From: Maribacter sp. MJ134
GTDB lineage: Bacteria; Bacteroidota; Bacteroidia; Flavobacteriales; Flavobacteriaceae
Assembly: GCF_003970695.1 (NCBI RefSeq)
Contig: NZ_CP034570.1
Coordinates: 3,224,001-3,288,000 of the forward strand
Direction of reading: 5' to 3'
Length of the DNA: 64,000 nucleotides
Made by a program: the position numbers and the translations under genes. Below the pieces are notes generated by a model. It saw only the letters and a list, made by a program, of their open reading frames with translations, had not been told where the DNA came from and did not search any database. The stretch's first letter is position 1. Each line of letters starts with the position of its first letter. Positions 26,677 through 35,578 of the stretch are shown piece after piece.

Positions 26677-27053
26677 TTAAAATCGTTTTCAAAATTTTTG
26701 AAGTTTTCTTTATCTAGCCAAAACTCATAGCACTTGGCAATCACCCCATTTTCCCATTCCTTATCTTTTTTTAGGTCCTCCCAATTTTTCCCTAACAAAT
26801 CAGCACACAATTTATAAAAGCCATCGCCCTGCTCTCTTTGGCCATTTTTATGTGTTACCAGTGCACTTAACAAAGGTCTTCCTTTTTCGAATTCATGAGC
26901 AGATATATTGCCTAACCATTCACCAACCAAACTACGATGATAATCATTGGAGAAATCAAGTCCAAGCATTAACACGTCATTCACTTGGGAATAACTTCTA
27001 GTGGTACGAAGTCTTGCCAATTCTATCAAATGTTTTCTTATATCCTTTTCCAT
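26673..27053 (-). CDS. Small conserved protein of restriction operon
   Basis: 126 residues, no signal peptide. The sequence LARLRTTRSYSQVNDVLMLG and NISAHEFEKGRPLLSALVTH do not match a domain I can name. It is wedged between hsdR and hsdM with 1-bp and 4-bp overlaps, so it is an integral operon member, plausibly an assembly or regulatory factor of the type I complex. No function is assigned. Confidence 0.7.
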   Translation of the reverse strand: MEKDIRKHLIELARLRTTRSYSQVNDVLMLGLDFSNDYHRSLVGEWLGNISAHEFEKGRPLLSALVTHKNGQREQGDGFYKLCADLLGKNWEDLKKDKEWENGVIAKCYEFWLDKENFKNFENDFK

Positions 27054-29830
27054 TATGCTACTAATTGTTCGGTTAGGGTTACGATTTCCTTAATTTCTTT
27101 TGGGTTAAATACACCTTGTATTCCTTTCGGATGGATAACGGTAAACGGGGCTTCCAATAAATTACGTTTATGAATTTGGCCACGTTCGATGATATAATCC
27201 CGTAAAAGGTTTAAAAATTCAATTTGTCTTGTGCTCAGCGTTGTATGCTCCTGAATAAAATCGGCTACTTTTTTACTTACGGTGGCATCAAAACTTTCCA
27301 GTATTTCAATGCCCAAAATATGCTTTATAAATTGCAGGAAACTGGCGCGTTGATTTTTATATACTTTTTGTAACAGGGCTTCGGTAATATGTGGATCTTC
27401 TAAATACAGTTCTTCGGCCAGTTGGTCTGCTTCTTCCGGAGAGACATCCGCACCATTTTTTATTTTTTGGAGGATGGGGTTTCGGTCGAGTATTTCAGCA
27501 ATCTTTTGTTCCACCATTTCGCGATAGCGCGAAATACTGACCGATTCGTGCTGTGGGCCGAATTCGATAAACTCCTTGGTGGTTACGATATCGGATAAAT
27601 TTAACTGATCCATTCCGTTCCCCACAGGGCGGCGGTCGATATAGCGCATCAAGGGCGCCAGTTTTTCGGACAGTATATCAAATTCGGTATCGTTGACTAT
27701 CGCCCAATACTTGTTTGACAAAACTTGATTGATATAGGAGGTATGTTTAGCTACTGTATTTACGGATTGCGGCAGCATTGACACCTGTTCCTGAATGTTT
27801 TCCTTTAGAATTTCCAACCGTTCGGCATTATCTTCCAAATGCACCAAAGAGGTTTCCAAAACATCTTTTTCAAAACGCATAGCCTTAAAAACCACCTGCG
27901 AAACCGTTCGGAACAAGGGTAAAATAATTTTCCGTAAAAACTCAAAACTTTTAGCATCCAGCCCTTCCCAAAACTCGGCTTTTCTGGCCTTGAATAGGGC
28001 AGATTGCGCGTCTTGGATTGCAACAGAATCTTGAGGTAATTTTTTTAGCTGTGTTCTGAACAATTCAATTTCTTTCAAGGCGATGTCAATTTCATCAAGT
28101 TCTAGCGCAAGTTCTATTTTATCAATACGCAGACTTGCAAAGCGAACCGGTAAAGGTACTTGTGGTTTATTCTCCACCCCTTTCGGGTTTAGTTTAAAGT
28201 ATTCGAAGTTATCCCAACAGTCCAGAATTCGAAAAACGTCTTTTTCAACACACCAAGGTTTCATATCGGTAGGTTCTAACAAACGCGTACCACGCCCGAT
28301 CATTTGCCAAAACTTGGTATAGGAGAATACAGGTTTCGCAAAGACCAAATTAACGAGTTCGCGAATATCGATACCCGTATCAAGCATATCCACACTTATC
28401 GCCACTCTGGGCATGTTGTTCAGTTTGAATTGGTCCAACAAGCCTCCCTTACCATACACTCTAGGGTCATCGGACACTAAAACTTTAGACAGTTCTCCGT
28501 TATATTCTGGATAAAGCTTATCGAATATCTCTTCTACTTGCCGCGCTTGTTGAATCGATTGGCAGAAAAAGATGCTTTTACCCGGTAGTACTCCATTGGG
28601 GTCTTTAATGGATTCTTCCATAAACTCGCGAACGATCAACGCATTCGTCCCTCGGTTCCGCACGGATTTCTCCAGCTGTGTACCTTCGTAGTTGATTTCT
28701 TCAATATCACGGCCTTCGTGCAATAATTTCTTTTGGTCTTCCAAAGAAACCGTACGCTTACTAATACCTTCATCTTGAAATTTGGTATGAATTTTCATCA
28801 CCTCAAAATTGCATAGATAGGGTGGAATGTTGTTTACCGCTTCTTCATAGGAATAAGCAAAGGTTGGCAGGCCATTTTCGCATTCAAACAGTTGAAAAGT
28901 ATTGTGATCGATGACATCCGTCGGAGTCGCTGTAAGTCCTAATGTAATTGTATTGAAATAGTTCAACACCTCTTGGTAGGTGTTGTATACGGAACGATGA
29001 CTTTCATCAATTACAATTAAATCGAAAAAATGGGGAGACAAGGAATTCTCTTCATCCTTTACAATATTGAGCATAGTAGGATAGGTAGAAACATAAATTC
29101 TTCTATCCGTCGCAATAGACTTTTCACCACGTTTGGGCCAAGTAGGCTCGTTCGGTAAATGCTCTCTGAATGCTTCAAGTGCTTGCTCGCGCAATGCAAT
29201 TCTGTCTACTAAAAACAGAACCCGCTCCGCCCAACTGGCACGCATTAATGCATCTGTCAATGCGATACAAGTTCTGGTTTTACCTGTTCCGGTAGCCATA
29301 ACTAAAAGAAACTTTGTGCGTTTCTTTTCAATGGCCTCCATTACCGCGCGAATAGCTTGTATTTGGTAATCTCTTCCTGCTATGATAGTATTGATTAATT
29401 CAGCTGCAAGTGGTTTTCTTCGTTTTCTAATAAAATCGTAACGCTCTAAATCATCACGAGTAGGAAACCCAATGATTTTTTTAGGAGGGTAGTTATTGAC
29501 ATCCCAAAAGTAGATGTCCAATCCGTTGGTGTAAAAACAGAATGGTAAAACACCTGTTTCTTGTTCAATTCTTTCGCAATACTGTTTTGCTTGTTCTCTT
29601 CCTAATTCTGCATCTTTCGAAGTTCTCTTTGCCTCTAGAACAGCTAGTGCCTTGCCGTCTTTACCCAAAAGAACATAATCACTAAACGCATTATTATAAT
29701 CTGGCGAAGGTTCTTTTGCTTTCGAAATCACCGAATATTCCTCAACAACCTGAGTATAGTCATTGACATTCCATCCTGCTGTTTTGAGGTGGTTATCAAT
29801 TAATTCTATACGTGTTTGTTTTTCGTTCAA
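27053..29830 (-). CDS. hsdR: Type I restriction endonuclease and translocase subunit
   Basis: 925 residues of the EcoEI/EcoR124-like R subunit group. The N-terminal nuclease domain contains AFSDYVLLGKDGKALAVLEAK (about 48-68), the D...E-x-K site. Helicase motifs follow: Walker A VMATGTGKTR (about 177-186), LIVIDESHRS, LTATPTD and the C-terminal QMIGRGTRL. A long helical tail with the EcoEI_R_C-type region ends the protein. It translocates DNA and cuts unmodified targets. It is the first gene of the eight-gene minus-strand operon ending with DUF2779. Confidence 0.95.
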   Translation of the reverse strand: MNEKQTRIELIDNHLKTAGWNVNDYTQVVEEYSVISKAKEPSPDYNNAFSDYVLLGKDGKALAVLEAKRTSKDAELGREQAKQYCERIEQETGVLPFCFYTNGLDIYFWDVNNYPPKKIIGFPTRDDLERYDFIRKRRKPLAAELINTIIAGRDYQIQAIRAVMEAIEKKRTKFLLVMATGTGKTRTCIALTDALMRASWAERVLFLVDRIALREQALEAFREHLPNEPTWPKRGEKSIATDRRIYVSTYPTMLNIVKDEENSLSPHFFDLIVIDESHRSVYNTYQEVLNYFNTITLGLTATPTDVIDHNTFQLFECENGLPTFAYSYEEAVNNIPPYLCNFEVMKIHTKFQDEGISKRTVSLEDQKKLLHEGRDIEEINYEGTQLEKSVRNRGTNALIVREFMEESIKDPNGVLPGKSIFFCQSIQQARQVEEIFDKLYPEYNGELSKVLVSDDPRVYGKGGLLDQFKLNNMPRVAISVDMLDTGIDIRELVNLVFAKPVFSYTKFWQMIGRGTRLLEPTDMKPWCVEKDVFRILDCWDNFEYFKLNPKGVENKPQVPLPVRFASLRIDKIELALELDEIDIALKEIELFRTQLKKLPQDSVAIQDAQSALFKARKAEFWEGLDAKSFEFLRKIILPLFRTVSQVVFKAMRFEKDVLETSLVHLEDNAERLEILKENIQEQVSMLPQSVNTVAKHTSYINQVLSNKYWAIVNDTEFDILSEKLAPLMRYIDRRPVGNGMDQLNLSDIVTTKEFIEFGPQHESVSISRYREMVEQKIAEILDRNPILQKIKNGADVSPEEADQLAEELYLEDPHITEALLQKVYKNQRASFLQFIKHILGIEILESFDATVSKKVADFIQEHTTLSTRQIEFLNLLRDYIIERGQIHKRNLLEAPFTVIHPKGIQGVFNPKEIKEIVTLTEQLVA

Positions 29831-29854
29831 GAAAGTCTTTGGTTGGTGCTCTTG

Positions 29855-29885
29855 TAAAAATAGGACTACTTTTTAGATATACAAA
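29855..29885 (-). promoter_or_regulatory. Predicted promoter of the restriction operon
   Basis: On the minus strand, TTTG (complement of 29882-29885) is followed after 19 bp by TATTTTTA (complement of 29855-29862), close to the Bacteroidota TTTG-N19-TAnnTTTG promoter. It ends 25 bp before the hsdR start codon. Confidence 0.45.
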
Positions 29886-30050
29886 GAAGAAGATATACTG
29901 TTCAGTAATGTGTTGAATATAATGATAAGACTCGATATTTTGTTATTGAAGATAGTCCCAACCTCTGTTTTTTATAACTCTTTACATTACGCCTCTTGCA
30001 CATGGTTTTTGATTACAGATGAACCTCTTTGGAATACACATCAAAAAAAC

Positions 30051-30088
30051 AAAACTCTTTACAAAATCCGCTTTTTGTAAAGAGTTTT
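30051..30088. terminator. Long bidirectional hairpin at right border of cargo block
   Basis: Perfect 16-bp arms AAAACTCTTTACAAAA and TTTTGTAAAGAGTTTT with a 6-nt loop; both strands end the stem in T-runs, so it can terminate transcription in either direction. The stem matches the hairpin at 15629-15660, on the other side of the defence cargo. Confidence 0.75.
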
Positions 30089-30120
30089 AAAAAGGTGGTT
30101 AAATCGTTCTAGTAATACTT

Positions 30121-30459
30121 TCAATATTTTCTTTTTGTATAGTATTCTATATGAAACTGCTTTAAAGGAAAAGAAAACCTATAATCATGTTTGGGTTCGT
30201 CCATAAAACAAAAGAGCAATAAGCCTTTAAATCGTATGGCATCGTATTTGTGCATGATCGAAATCTGCCCAGTATTAGAAATAACCATAGTACAATCTTC
30301 GATTATTTCATCTGTCCATTCCATTCCCTGATCATCCATGGCCGTATGAACCCTCTTTAGTATTCCTTCCGGTAAATACTTCTTGATAGTCAACCCTTCG
30401 ATCAAGTCTAGTTTTCGCATTCCAATATGAATGGTCCTAACATCTGTGTTCTTTTTCAT
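30121..30459 (-). CDS. Hypothetical protein of ICE backbone
   Basis: 112 residues, starting MKKNTDVRTIHIGMRKLDLI, cytoplasmic, no recognised domain. It overlaps the 88-residue gene upstream by 4 bp and ends just before the bidirectional hairpin. The pair lies between cargo and conjugation genes and may be element regulators; this is a guess from position. Confidence 0.6.
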   Translation of the reverse strand: MKKNTDVRTIHIGMRKLDLIEGLTIKKYLPEGILKRVHTAMDDQGMEWTDEIIEDCTMVISNTGQISIMHKYDAIRFKGLLLFCFMDEPKHDYRFSFPLKQFHIEYYTKRKY

Positions 30460-30722
30460 TTGACTTTTACCCTAATCCATCCACATTCGGGAAGTTCATA
30501 TTTATCGACTTCCATAATGGTATGAACTCCTTTTTTGGGGTATCTATATTTTAGCTTGGTTCCGTGCTCGTTGGCCTCCAAAAAGAATTGATTCAGACGT
30601 CTTGGCTTGTTGAGCTTCCTGTTCCAACAGTTATGGTTTAAGGTATTTTCGCCTATCTCCCGTAAAAGGGTGGTTATTGCAAATCGGTCATTATTTCTGA
30701 AAACAATATTGTGGACAAACAT
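30456..30722 (-). CDS. Hypothetical protein of ICE backbone
   Basis: 88 residues, basic, start MFVHNIVFRNNDRFAITTLL, no recognised domain. It is transcribed divergently from the SRAP gene across a 114-bp gap with an inverted repeat and is coupled by a 4-bp overlap to the next gene. Confidence 0.6.
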   Translation of the reverse strand: MFVHNIVFRNNDRFAITTLLREIGENTLNHNCWNRKLNKPRRLNQFFLEANEHGTKLKYRYPKKGVHTIMEVDKYELPECGWIRVKVK

Positions 30723-30725
30723 AAA

Positions 30726-30759
30726 TTGGATATATTCCTATAATATGGAAATATTCCAA
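30726..30759. promoter_or_regulatory. Imperfect inverted repeat between divergent genes
   Basis: TTGGATATATTCC (30726-30738) and GGAAATATTCCAA (30747-30759) are complementary apart from two positions. Placement between the minus-strand hypothetical pair and the plus-strand SRAP gene suits a shared operator. Confidence 0.4.
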
Positions 30760-30836
30760 ATTTATTAATGATTTTTTATACTTTTAAAACTTTAACAATT
30801 TTCAGTAAATTGAAATTTAAATAAACACGATTTGTT

Positions 30837-31610
30837 ATGTGCTACAGTACGAGAGCTACAAGAAAGGTCAGAGAGCTAGAGGATTATTATGAAATTGAAA
30901 GACTGTTAGGGGAACAGGAAGAAAAAGAATACGAACTTATATACAATCATGCCAACGGCTGGGCACACCCCAATATGTGGATTCTTCCCCAACAGCGAAA
31001 GGGTCATATGATACCTGCAAAATGGGGCATTATGCCTTCTACCTCCGAAGGTGCTGATTACAAAGAATATTTTAAGAAAAACCGTGTGGCCTATGGCGGA
31101 TTAAATCTCAGATCTGAGGATGTTTTCGATCATTATATGTACAGCAACAATGTTTTTACCAAACGCTGCATAATTCCCGTAGATGGTTTTTTCGAGCCGC
31201 ATACGACCCCGGTAAAAGTCAAAGGAAAGCCTTTTAAGGTTCCTTTCTACTTTGGAAGAACCGAGGATAAACCGATGAACATGGCAGGTATTTACAATGT
31301 GACCAAAGATAAAATGGTCACATTCTCCATTTTTACGAAAAAGGCGACCCCCCTGTTCGAGGAAATACATAATCAACCTAGCAATAAACATGGCGATTAT
31401 AGAAGGCCGGTGGTTCTTGAGGACAGCGAAGCCGAATACTGGCTAGAGGACGGCCATGACAAAGACGACCTGATCGATATTTTGGACAACGATCTGCCGG
31501 ACTATGAATTTAAAACTTGGCCCATCAGCAAAGACCTGCATAAGGCCGATAGCGATAGACCGGACATCATCGAGAAGGTGGAGTACGAAGAATTGGCAAT
31601 CGATTTTTGA
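30837..31610 (+). CDS. SRAP/HMCES-family (YedK-like) abasic-site protein
   Basis: 257 residues. The invariant catalytic Cys follows the initiator Met (MCYSTRATRK), and the other active-site elements are visible: GGLNLRSED (the NARSE-like Asn/Arg), VDGFFEPH with the key Glu, and HNQPSNKH near residue 180 at the place of the conserved His. YedK/HMCES forms a covalent link to abasic sites in single-stranded DNA. On an ICE it may protect the transferred strand. It is transcribed against the conjugation genes, ending 15 bp from the traN stop. Confidence 0.9.
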   Translation: MCYSTRATRKVRELEDYYEIERLLGEQEEKEYELIYNHANGWAHPNMWILPQQRKGHMIPAKWGIMPSTSEGADYKEYFKKNRVAYGGLNLRSEDVFDHYMYSNNVFTKRCIIPVDGFFEPHTTPVKVKGKPFKVPFYFGRTEDKPMNMAGIYNVTKDKMVTFSIFTKKATPLFEEIHNQPSNKHGDYRRPVVLEDSEAEYWLEDGHDKDDLIDILDNDLPDYEFKTWPISKDLHKADSDRPDIIEKVEYEELAIDF

Positions 31611-31625
31611 TCCTACTCGATTTAC

Positions 31626-32450
31626 TTATAATCTTCTTCTAAGTATCAATTCCCGATTCCCTTTTAATTCTTTTAGGCTCAGTTGTAGTTTTTCATTATC
31701 ACCCAAAGTAAATTTCGGTAGTACATAAACAAACCTGGAAGTTTCCGCATGCCTTGTTTTCTTAGGCATTTTATAAACATATTGAGGCTTAAGCGGTACG
31801 GATTGATAGGAAGCTCTGCGTTTCTCATTACCGATGACCATCGCTACTTTCAGATAGTCAATGTCAAAATCAATGCCCGTTTCGTTCTTAATCTCGAACT
31901 GCATAAAGACCAAATCCTCGAAATAGACCATATTCTTAATGGCCAATGAAACACCTTCTTTTCTCTTGAAAATATTCTTTCGTTCCGGTTGTTTGAGCAT
32001 TGCTTCTGATGATTCTACCAAAAACGCTTTTGGGTATTGTTTGTGTACGACCATATTGGAATCCAGTTTTACGGTATCGCGAATGACGAGAGACTCCCTT
32101 TGATGCTCATGCCCGATACTTTCTGAAAAGGAAACAAAACGGTTAAGCTCCTTCAATGAATCGGCATACTTGACGATGTATGAATATACCTTACCATCGA
32201 TGGTAACTACTAGAAGATTGCTTTGATTTCCTTTGGTCGCCTTTAAAAGCCCCAAGGGTTGAGCGCGCTCCCTATTGTAACTGAAGACAAAGTTATTTGC
32301 ACCGACGATTCCCTGACGGATGTTCGCAGGGAAGAAAAGGGCCAGGTTCATTTTTTCATTGGCATAAATGGTATCAAGTTTCTTTGTCTTCTGACCAAAA
32401 CTTGAAAGAAATGTCATAAGAGTCATAATTGTTACTGTACTTGTTTTCAT
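31626..32450 (-). CDS. traN: Conjugative transfer protein TraN (DUF4138)
   Basis: About 274 residues from ATG 32450, which starts a signal peptide (MKTSTVTIMTLMTFLSSFGQ); the frame can begin 9 codons earlier. The beta-rich body (IYANEKMNLALFFPANIRQG, NFVFSYNRERAQPLGLLKAT) is typical of Bacteroidota TraN, a VirB9-like outer membrane complex component. Last gene of the traE-traN operon. Confidence 0.85.
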   Translation of the reverse strand: MKTSTVTIMTLMTFLSSFGQKTKKLDTIYANEKMNLALFFPANIRQGIVGANNFVFSYNRERAQPLGLLKATKGNQSNLLVVTIDGKVYSYIVKYADSLKELNRFVSFSESIGHEHQRESLVIRDTVKLDSNMVVHKQYPKAFLVESSEAMLKQPERKNIFKRKEGVSLAIKNMVYFEDLVFMQFEIKNETGIDFDIDYLKVAMVIGNEKRRASYQSVPLKPQYVYKMPKKTRHAETSRFVYVLPKFTLGDNEKLQLSLKELKGNRELILRRRL

Positions 32451-32486
32451 AATTATTTTTTTAGAATTAACACCCATTATGGGCTT

Positions 32487-33425
32487 TCATAGCTTCGGTT
32501 TTAAAATGAGTTTGTAATTATTGTTGACCGTAACCCTGACGTTACGATTATTGCGTTGGAACACTTTTTTCACTCCACTTACCCCAGTATTGACCGCCCC
32601 TGAAACATCCGGAACGCCTGGAATATTGAATTCTGCAATCGCATCGCCCAAGACCTCGTTGAACACATCGCCACGGAAACTGTTTCGTATGTAAATGCCT
32701 TCCAATCCGTCAGCATTATCATAGGCCTTTAGCTTCAGCGGAATTCCCTCTATATTTTCCACATTCAGGATGACCCGGTTAGGCCGGAACTTTACGATTC
32801 CGTAGAGCAGCGTGTTTTTTTTGATCTCCAAACCTTGAAGGGTCGTGTTTTGGGTTACACGCATTTGAAGTCGGTCATTGACCTTTATGGTCTGTTCCCC
32901 ATCGATTTCGACTATCAAAGACTCGCCAGTGCCATCCGCCAAAACCTGGGGACTGACCGCAAAGAACAATTGATGCTCCAAGCCCATCTCCTTTAGAGAC
33001 GAGATAGTATCCTTTGTATCGATGACCTCACTTTTCTTTCTTCGCTTTTTACGTAATGGTTTTCGTTTTCCCGAAGCTGCGGAATCCTGTGAATAATCTA
33101 TACGACCGATACGATATATACTATCCACGATGCGCTGTTTCTTTTTGTCCAAAAGGTCTTCATCGTATATTCCCGATTCATCCAAGAAACGTTCGTCATA
33201 AATACTGGGGGCAATTCGTTCCCTTTCATTTTTTATGGCATCCACCGCAACTTTTTTTGAAGAATACATATTCTTGCCCTCTTCCAGTTCGGGAACTAAG
33301 GTTTGTTGGAGTTCGTTGGCACTTTCATCATCCGCACCCAAAATAAAAACTGAATAACCGATAATGAATAAGATGACCACTCCGATGACCGCCGCAAACA
33401 CAATTTTCTTTTTATCTATTTTCAT
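32487..33425 (-). CDS. traM: Conjugative transfer protein TraM
   Basis: 312 residues: one N-terminal membrane helix (KKIVFAAVIGVVILFIIGYS, about 5-24), a charged linker, and a C-terminal beta domain (LEIKKNTLLYGIVKFRPNRV) like VirB10. It spans the envelope within the mating channel. Followed by traN after 36 bp. Confidence 0.85.
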   Translation of the reverse strand: MKIDKKKIVFAAVIGVVILFIIGYSVFILGADDESANELQQTLVPELEEGKNMYSSKKVAVDAIKNERERIAPSIYDERFLDESGIYDEDLLDKKKQRIVDSIYRIGRIDYSQDSAASGKRKPLRKKRRKKSEVIDTKDTISSLKEMGLEHQLFFAVSPQVLADGTGESLIVEIDGEQTIKVNDRLQMRVTQNTTLQGLEIKKNTLLYGIVKFRPNRVILNVENIEGIPLKLKAYDNADGLEGIYIRNSFRGDVFNEVLGDAIAEFNIPGVPDVSGAVNTGVSGVKKVFQRNNRNVRVTVNNNYKLILKPKL

Positions 33426-33445
33426 AGCTCGTTTTTAAGTTCAAT

Positions 33446-34060
33446 TCACTCCTGTTCTTTTATCTTCTTTAGGGAATTCTCGAAATAATCGGTAATGAGC
33501 AATCCATGTGTGTTCTTGGGATAGTTTCGGTCTACGGTAATAAGACCACCTGTTGAGACCATTTCATAGCGGTCGATTACAGACCCTCTGTTGATTTCAA
33601 AAACGGTTATAGTTTTAAAGCGATAGGGTTCGGCCCTTAAATCCACTTGTGATTCAACACTCAATACTTTTTGGACCAAAGAATATTGCAATATCCGATT
33701 ATAGACCCCATCGGCCTTTTTCTGGCGATAGACATTGTCGACCGTGCTGTTTCCAAGCCAAAGTGCCTTTTCAAGATTGCTTTCATAGTTGCTGTCATCG
33801 ATTCCGTAGAAGTATTCATGGAACAGTTGCAGATGCGACAATGCCTCGACCTGAAGATTTTCCTTTTGGGATACGAGCTTCAGCGGAATAATAGAACCGT
33901 CGGTGTTTACGGCAAAGGCACTATCCATGGCTTTTTGGTACATATTGAATACCATAACTCCCGAGAAAACAGAGGATAGCAGTGCGGTAACCGTAACCAC
34001 AATGGTTATATAGCGGTTCAGCTTCAGTACATCGTATATATTTTTATAGGGTAGTTTCAT
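33446..34060 (-). CDS. traK: Conjugative transfer protein TraK
   Basis: 204 residues with one N-terminal membrane helix (about 15-37) and a periplasmic domain, matching TraK, the VirB8-like assembly factor of Bacteroidota conjugation systems. It lies between traJ and traM, the canonical order. Confidence 0.85.
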   Translation of the reverse strand: MKLPYKNIYDVLKLNRYITIVVTVTALLSSVFSGVMVFNMYQKAMDSAFAVNTDGSIIPLKLVSQKENLQVEALSHLQLFHEYFYGIDDSNYESNLEKALWLGNSTVDNVYRQKKADGVYNRILQYSLVQKVLSVESQVDLRAEPYRFKTITVFEINRGSVIDRYEMVSTGGLITVDRNYPKNTHGLLITDYFENSLKKIKEQE

Positions 34061-34088
34061 TTTATTATTTTTTAAGGGGCCTATGACC

Positions 34089-34931
34089 CTATTGTGTAAA
34101 AAGCCTAAGTGTAAATGTGGTTGCCCGCTTATACAATTTGAATTTCAAAAAGACTATAAACCCGATGGTAGCTGCCTCGACTAATATCTTTATGGTAGTA
34201 TTGCCGGTCGGACCTCCCCAAAGGTTGGTCCAGAAATTGGCATTGATTTCTGAATAGAGTTGGTTCACGAAAATGTTAACCAGAAAGAATGCAGGCACCA
34301 ACATATAGACAGCCGCATATAGCTTGAAAAAGGTGTATGCCATTGACCGGAACTTTTCAAAAACGGCCAAACTGATGACCAATGGAAAAAAGGCCTGCAT
34401 AATGCCTAAGAGAAAGTACCGCTCTGCCAAGAACAGTGGATAGATAAATAGGTCTATCATCCAAAGTACAAGGCCAATGAAAAAGCTGAACATCTTTATC
34501 CCGAATACCGGAGTCACCAATGCTTCGTATAACATGGCCCAAGCTTTTTTGGCCGCGTCGAATGCCCCGACATCTTCCTCAATGGGAATGTCCTTTAGCT
34601 GCAAGGGAATTAGGGCGGGTGCCGTGTCCCGATACTGCCCTTCAACAGCGACCAAAATCCCATCGAAAAAACCAAGTATTTGGGTCGAGAAAATGACCAG
34701 CAGTACGATAACAAAGTTCTTTGCCAGATCCCCTGGCGAAAGTCCCCAAGAATACCCTTCTTTATTGGCGAGGCCCTCATTGTATTTTTTCAGGATATTA
34801 ACCAAAAAGAAAAGCACGGCCAAGACCTTGATACCACGAATGGTATAGGTGGAGAAATCGGTGCCTTTGATTGTCTCAAAGACCGCGTCCACATATTCAA
34901 GGCCAATACCCAAGAAAATTATCAGTTCCAT
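34089..34931 (-). CDS. traJ: Conjugative transfer protein TraJ (VirB6-like)
   Basis: 280 residues, polytopic, with about six hydrophobic helices (for example VLAVLFFLVNIL, FVIVLLVIFSTQILG, FFIGLVLWMIDLFIYPLFL). Segment FPLVISLAVFEKFRSMAYTF is typical of TraJ/VirB6 channel proteins. It starts 4 bp after the traI stop. Confidence 0.85.
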   Translation of the reverse strand: MELIIFLGIGLEYVDAVFETIKGTDFSTYTIRGIKVLAVLFFLVNILKKYNEGLANKEGYSWGLSPGDLAKNFVIVLLVIFSTQILGFFDGILVAVEGQYRDTAPALIPLQLKDIPIEEDVGAFDAAKKAWAMLYEALVTPVFGIKMFSFFIGLVLWMIDLFIYPLFLAERYFLLGIMQAFFPLVISLAVFEKFRSMAYTFFKLYAAVYMLVPAFFLVNIFVNQLYSEINANFWTNLWGGPTGNTTIKILVEAATIGFIVFLKFKLYKRATTFTLRLFTQ

Positions 34932-34934
34932 TTT

Positions 34935-35516
34935 CTAATAGTTCGTTTTTCTATTGTTGATTTTGTCCTGCATCTCCCTGAAGGCGATGATGTCGCGATA
35001 CCTTTGTGTCTTGCGCTCGATCTCGGATACCATTTCCTGAGATTCCCGTTGATGCGCTCGAATAGCTTTCATTCGTTCCCCATCGGTCAATTTCAAATGG
35101 TCGCTGGACAGGATTTCATTGATGAATTCCAAGTCCTCTGTGGCTTGGTCCAAAATAGCATTGAAAGAGTCCGATATTCGGGTAACTTCATCAGCTTGTA
35201 TATAGGGGGAGTTAAGGATATCCCTTAAATCTCCTTGAACCATATTATACAGGCGTTTGTTGTTTCGAATGAGCTCTTCCACTGCTTTTAGCTTTTCAAT
35301 GGCAGCACTGACTTTCTCAATGTTCTCTTTTTGCTTTTTTAGAAACTTCATCGTCTTAATAATGTTGGAGGTCTGCTTTCCAGCCTCTAACAGTTGTTTG
35401 GCAAAAGAGATAAAGTTGATATTGTCATAAACAGGCATTCCTTGGGCGGAGCCATTAGCTCCCATTGTTATGATTAAGATTGCGGTTAGTATTATTTTAT
35501 TGATTCCAATTTTCAT
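34935..35516 (-). CDS. traI: Conjugal transfer protein, TraI/VirB5-like
   Basis: 193 residues with a signal peptide (MKIGINKIILTAILIITMGA) and a long helical body with coiled-coil character (KFLKKQKENIEKVSAAIEKL). Position between the VirB4-like ATPase and traJ, and the helical secreted profile, fit TraI of Bacteroidota, a VirB5-like periplasmic component. Confidence 0.75.
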   Translation of the reverse strand: MKIGINKIILTAILIITMGANGSAQGMPVYDNINFISFAKQLLEAGKQTSNIIKTMKFLKKQKENIEKVSAAIEKLKAVEELIRNNKRLYNMVQGDLRDILNSPYIQADEVTRISDSFNAILDQATEDLEFINEILSSDHLKLTDGERMKAIRAHQRESQEMVSEIERKTQRYRDIIAFREMQDKINNRKTNY

Positions 35517-35578
35517 GATTTCTGGGTTTTGTGAAGTCGAATATTCTTGACTTCTTGTTAAACTTTTTTCTATTGTGA

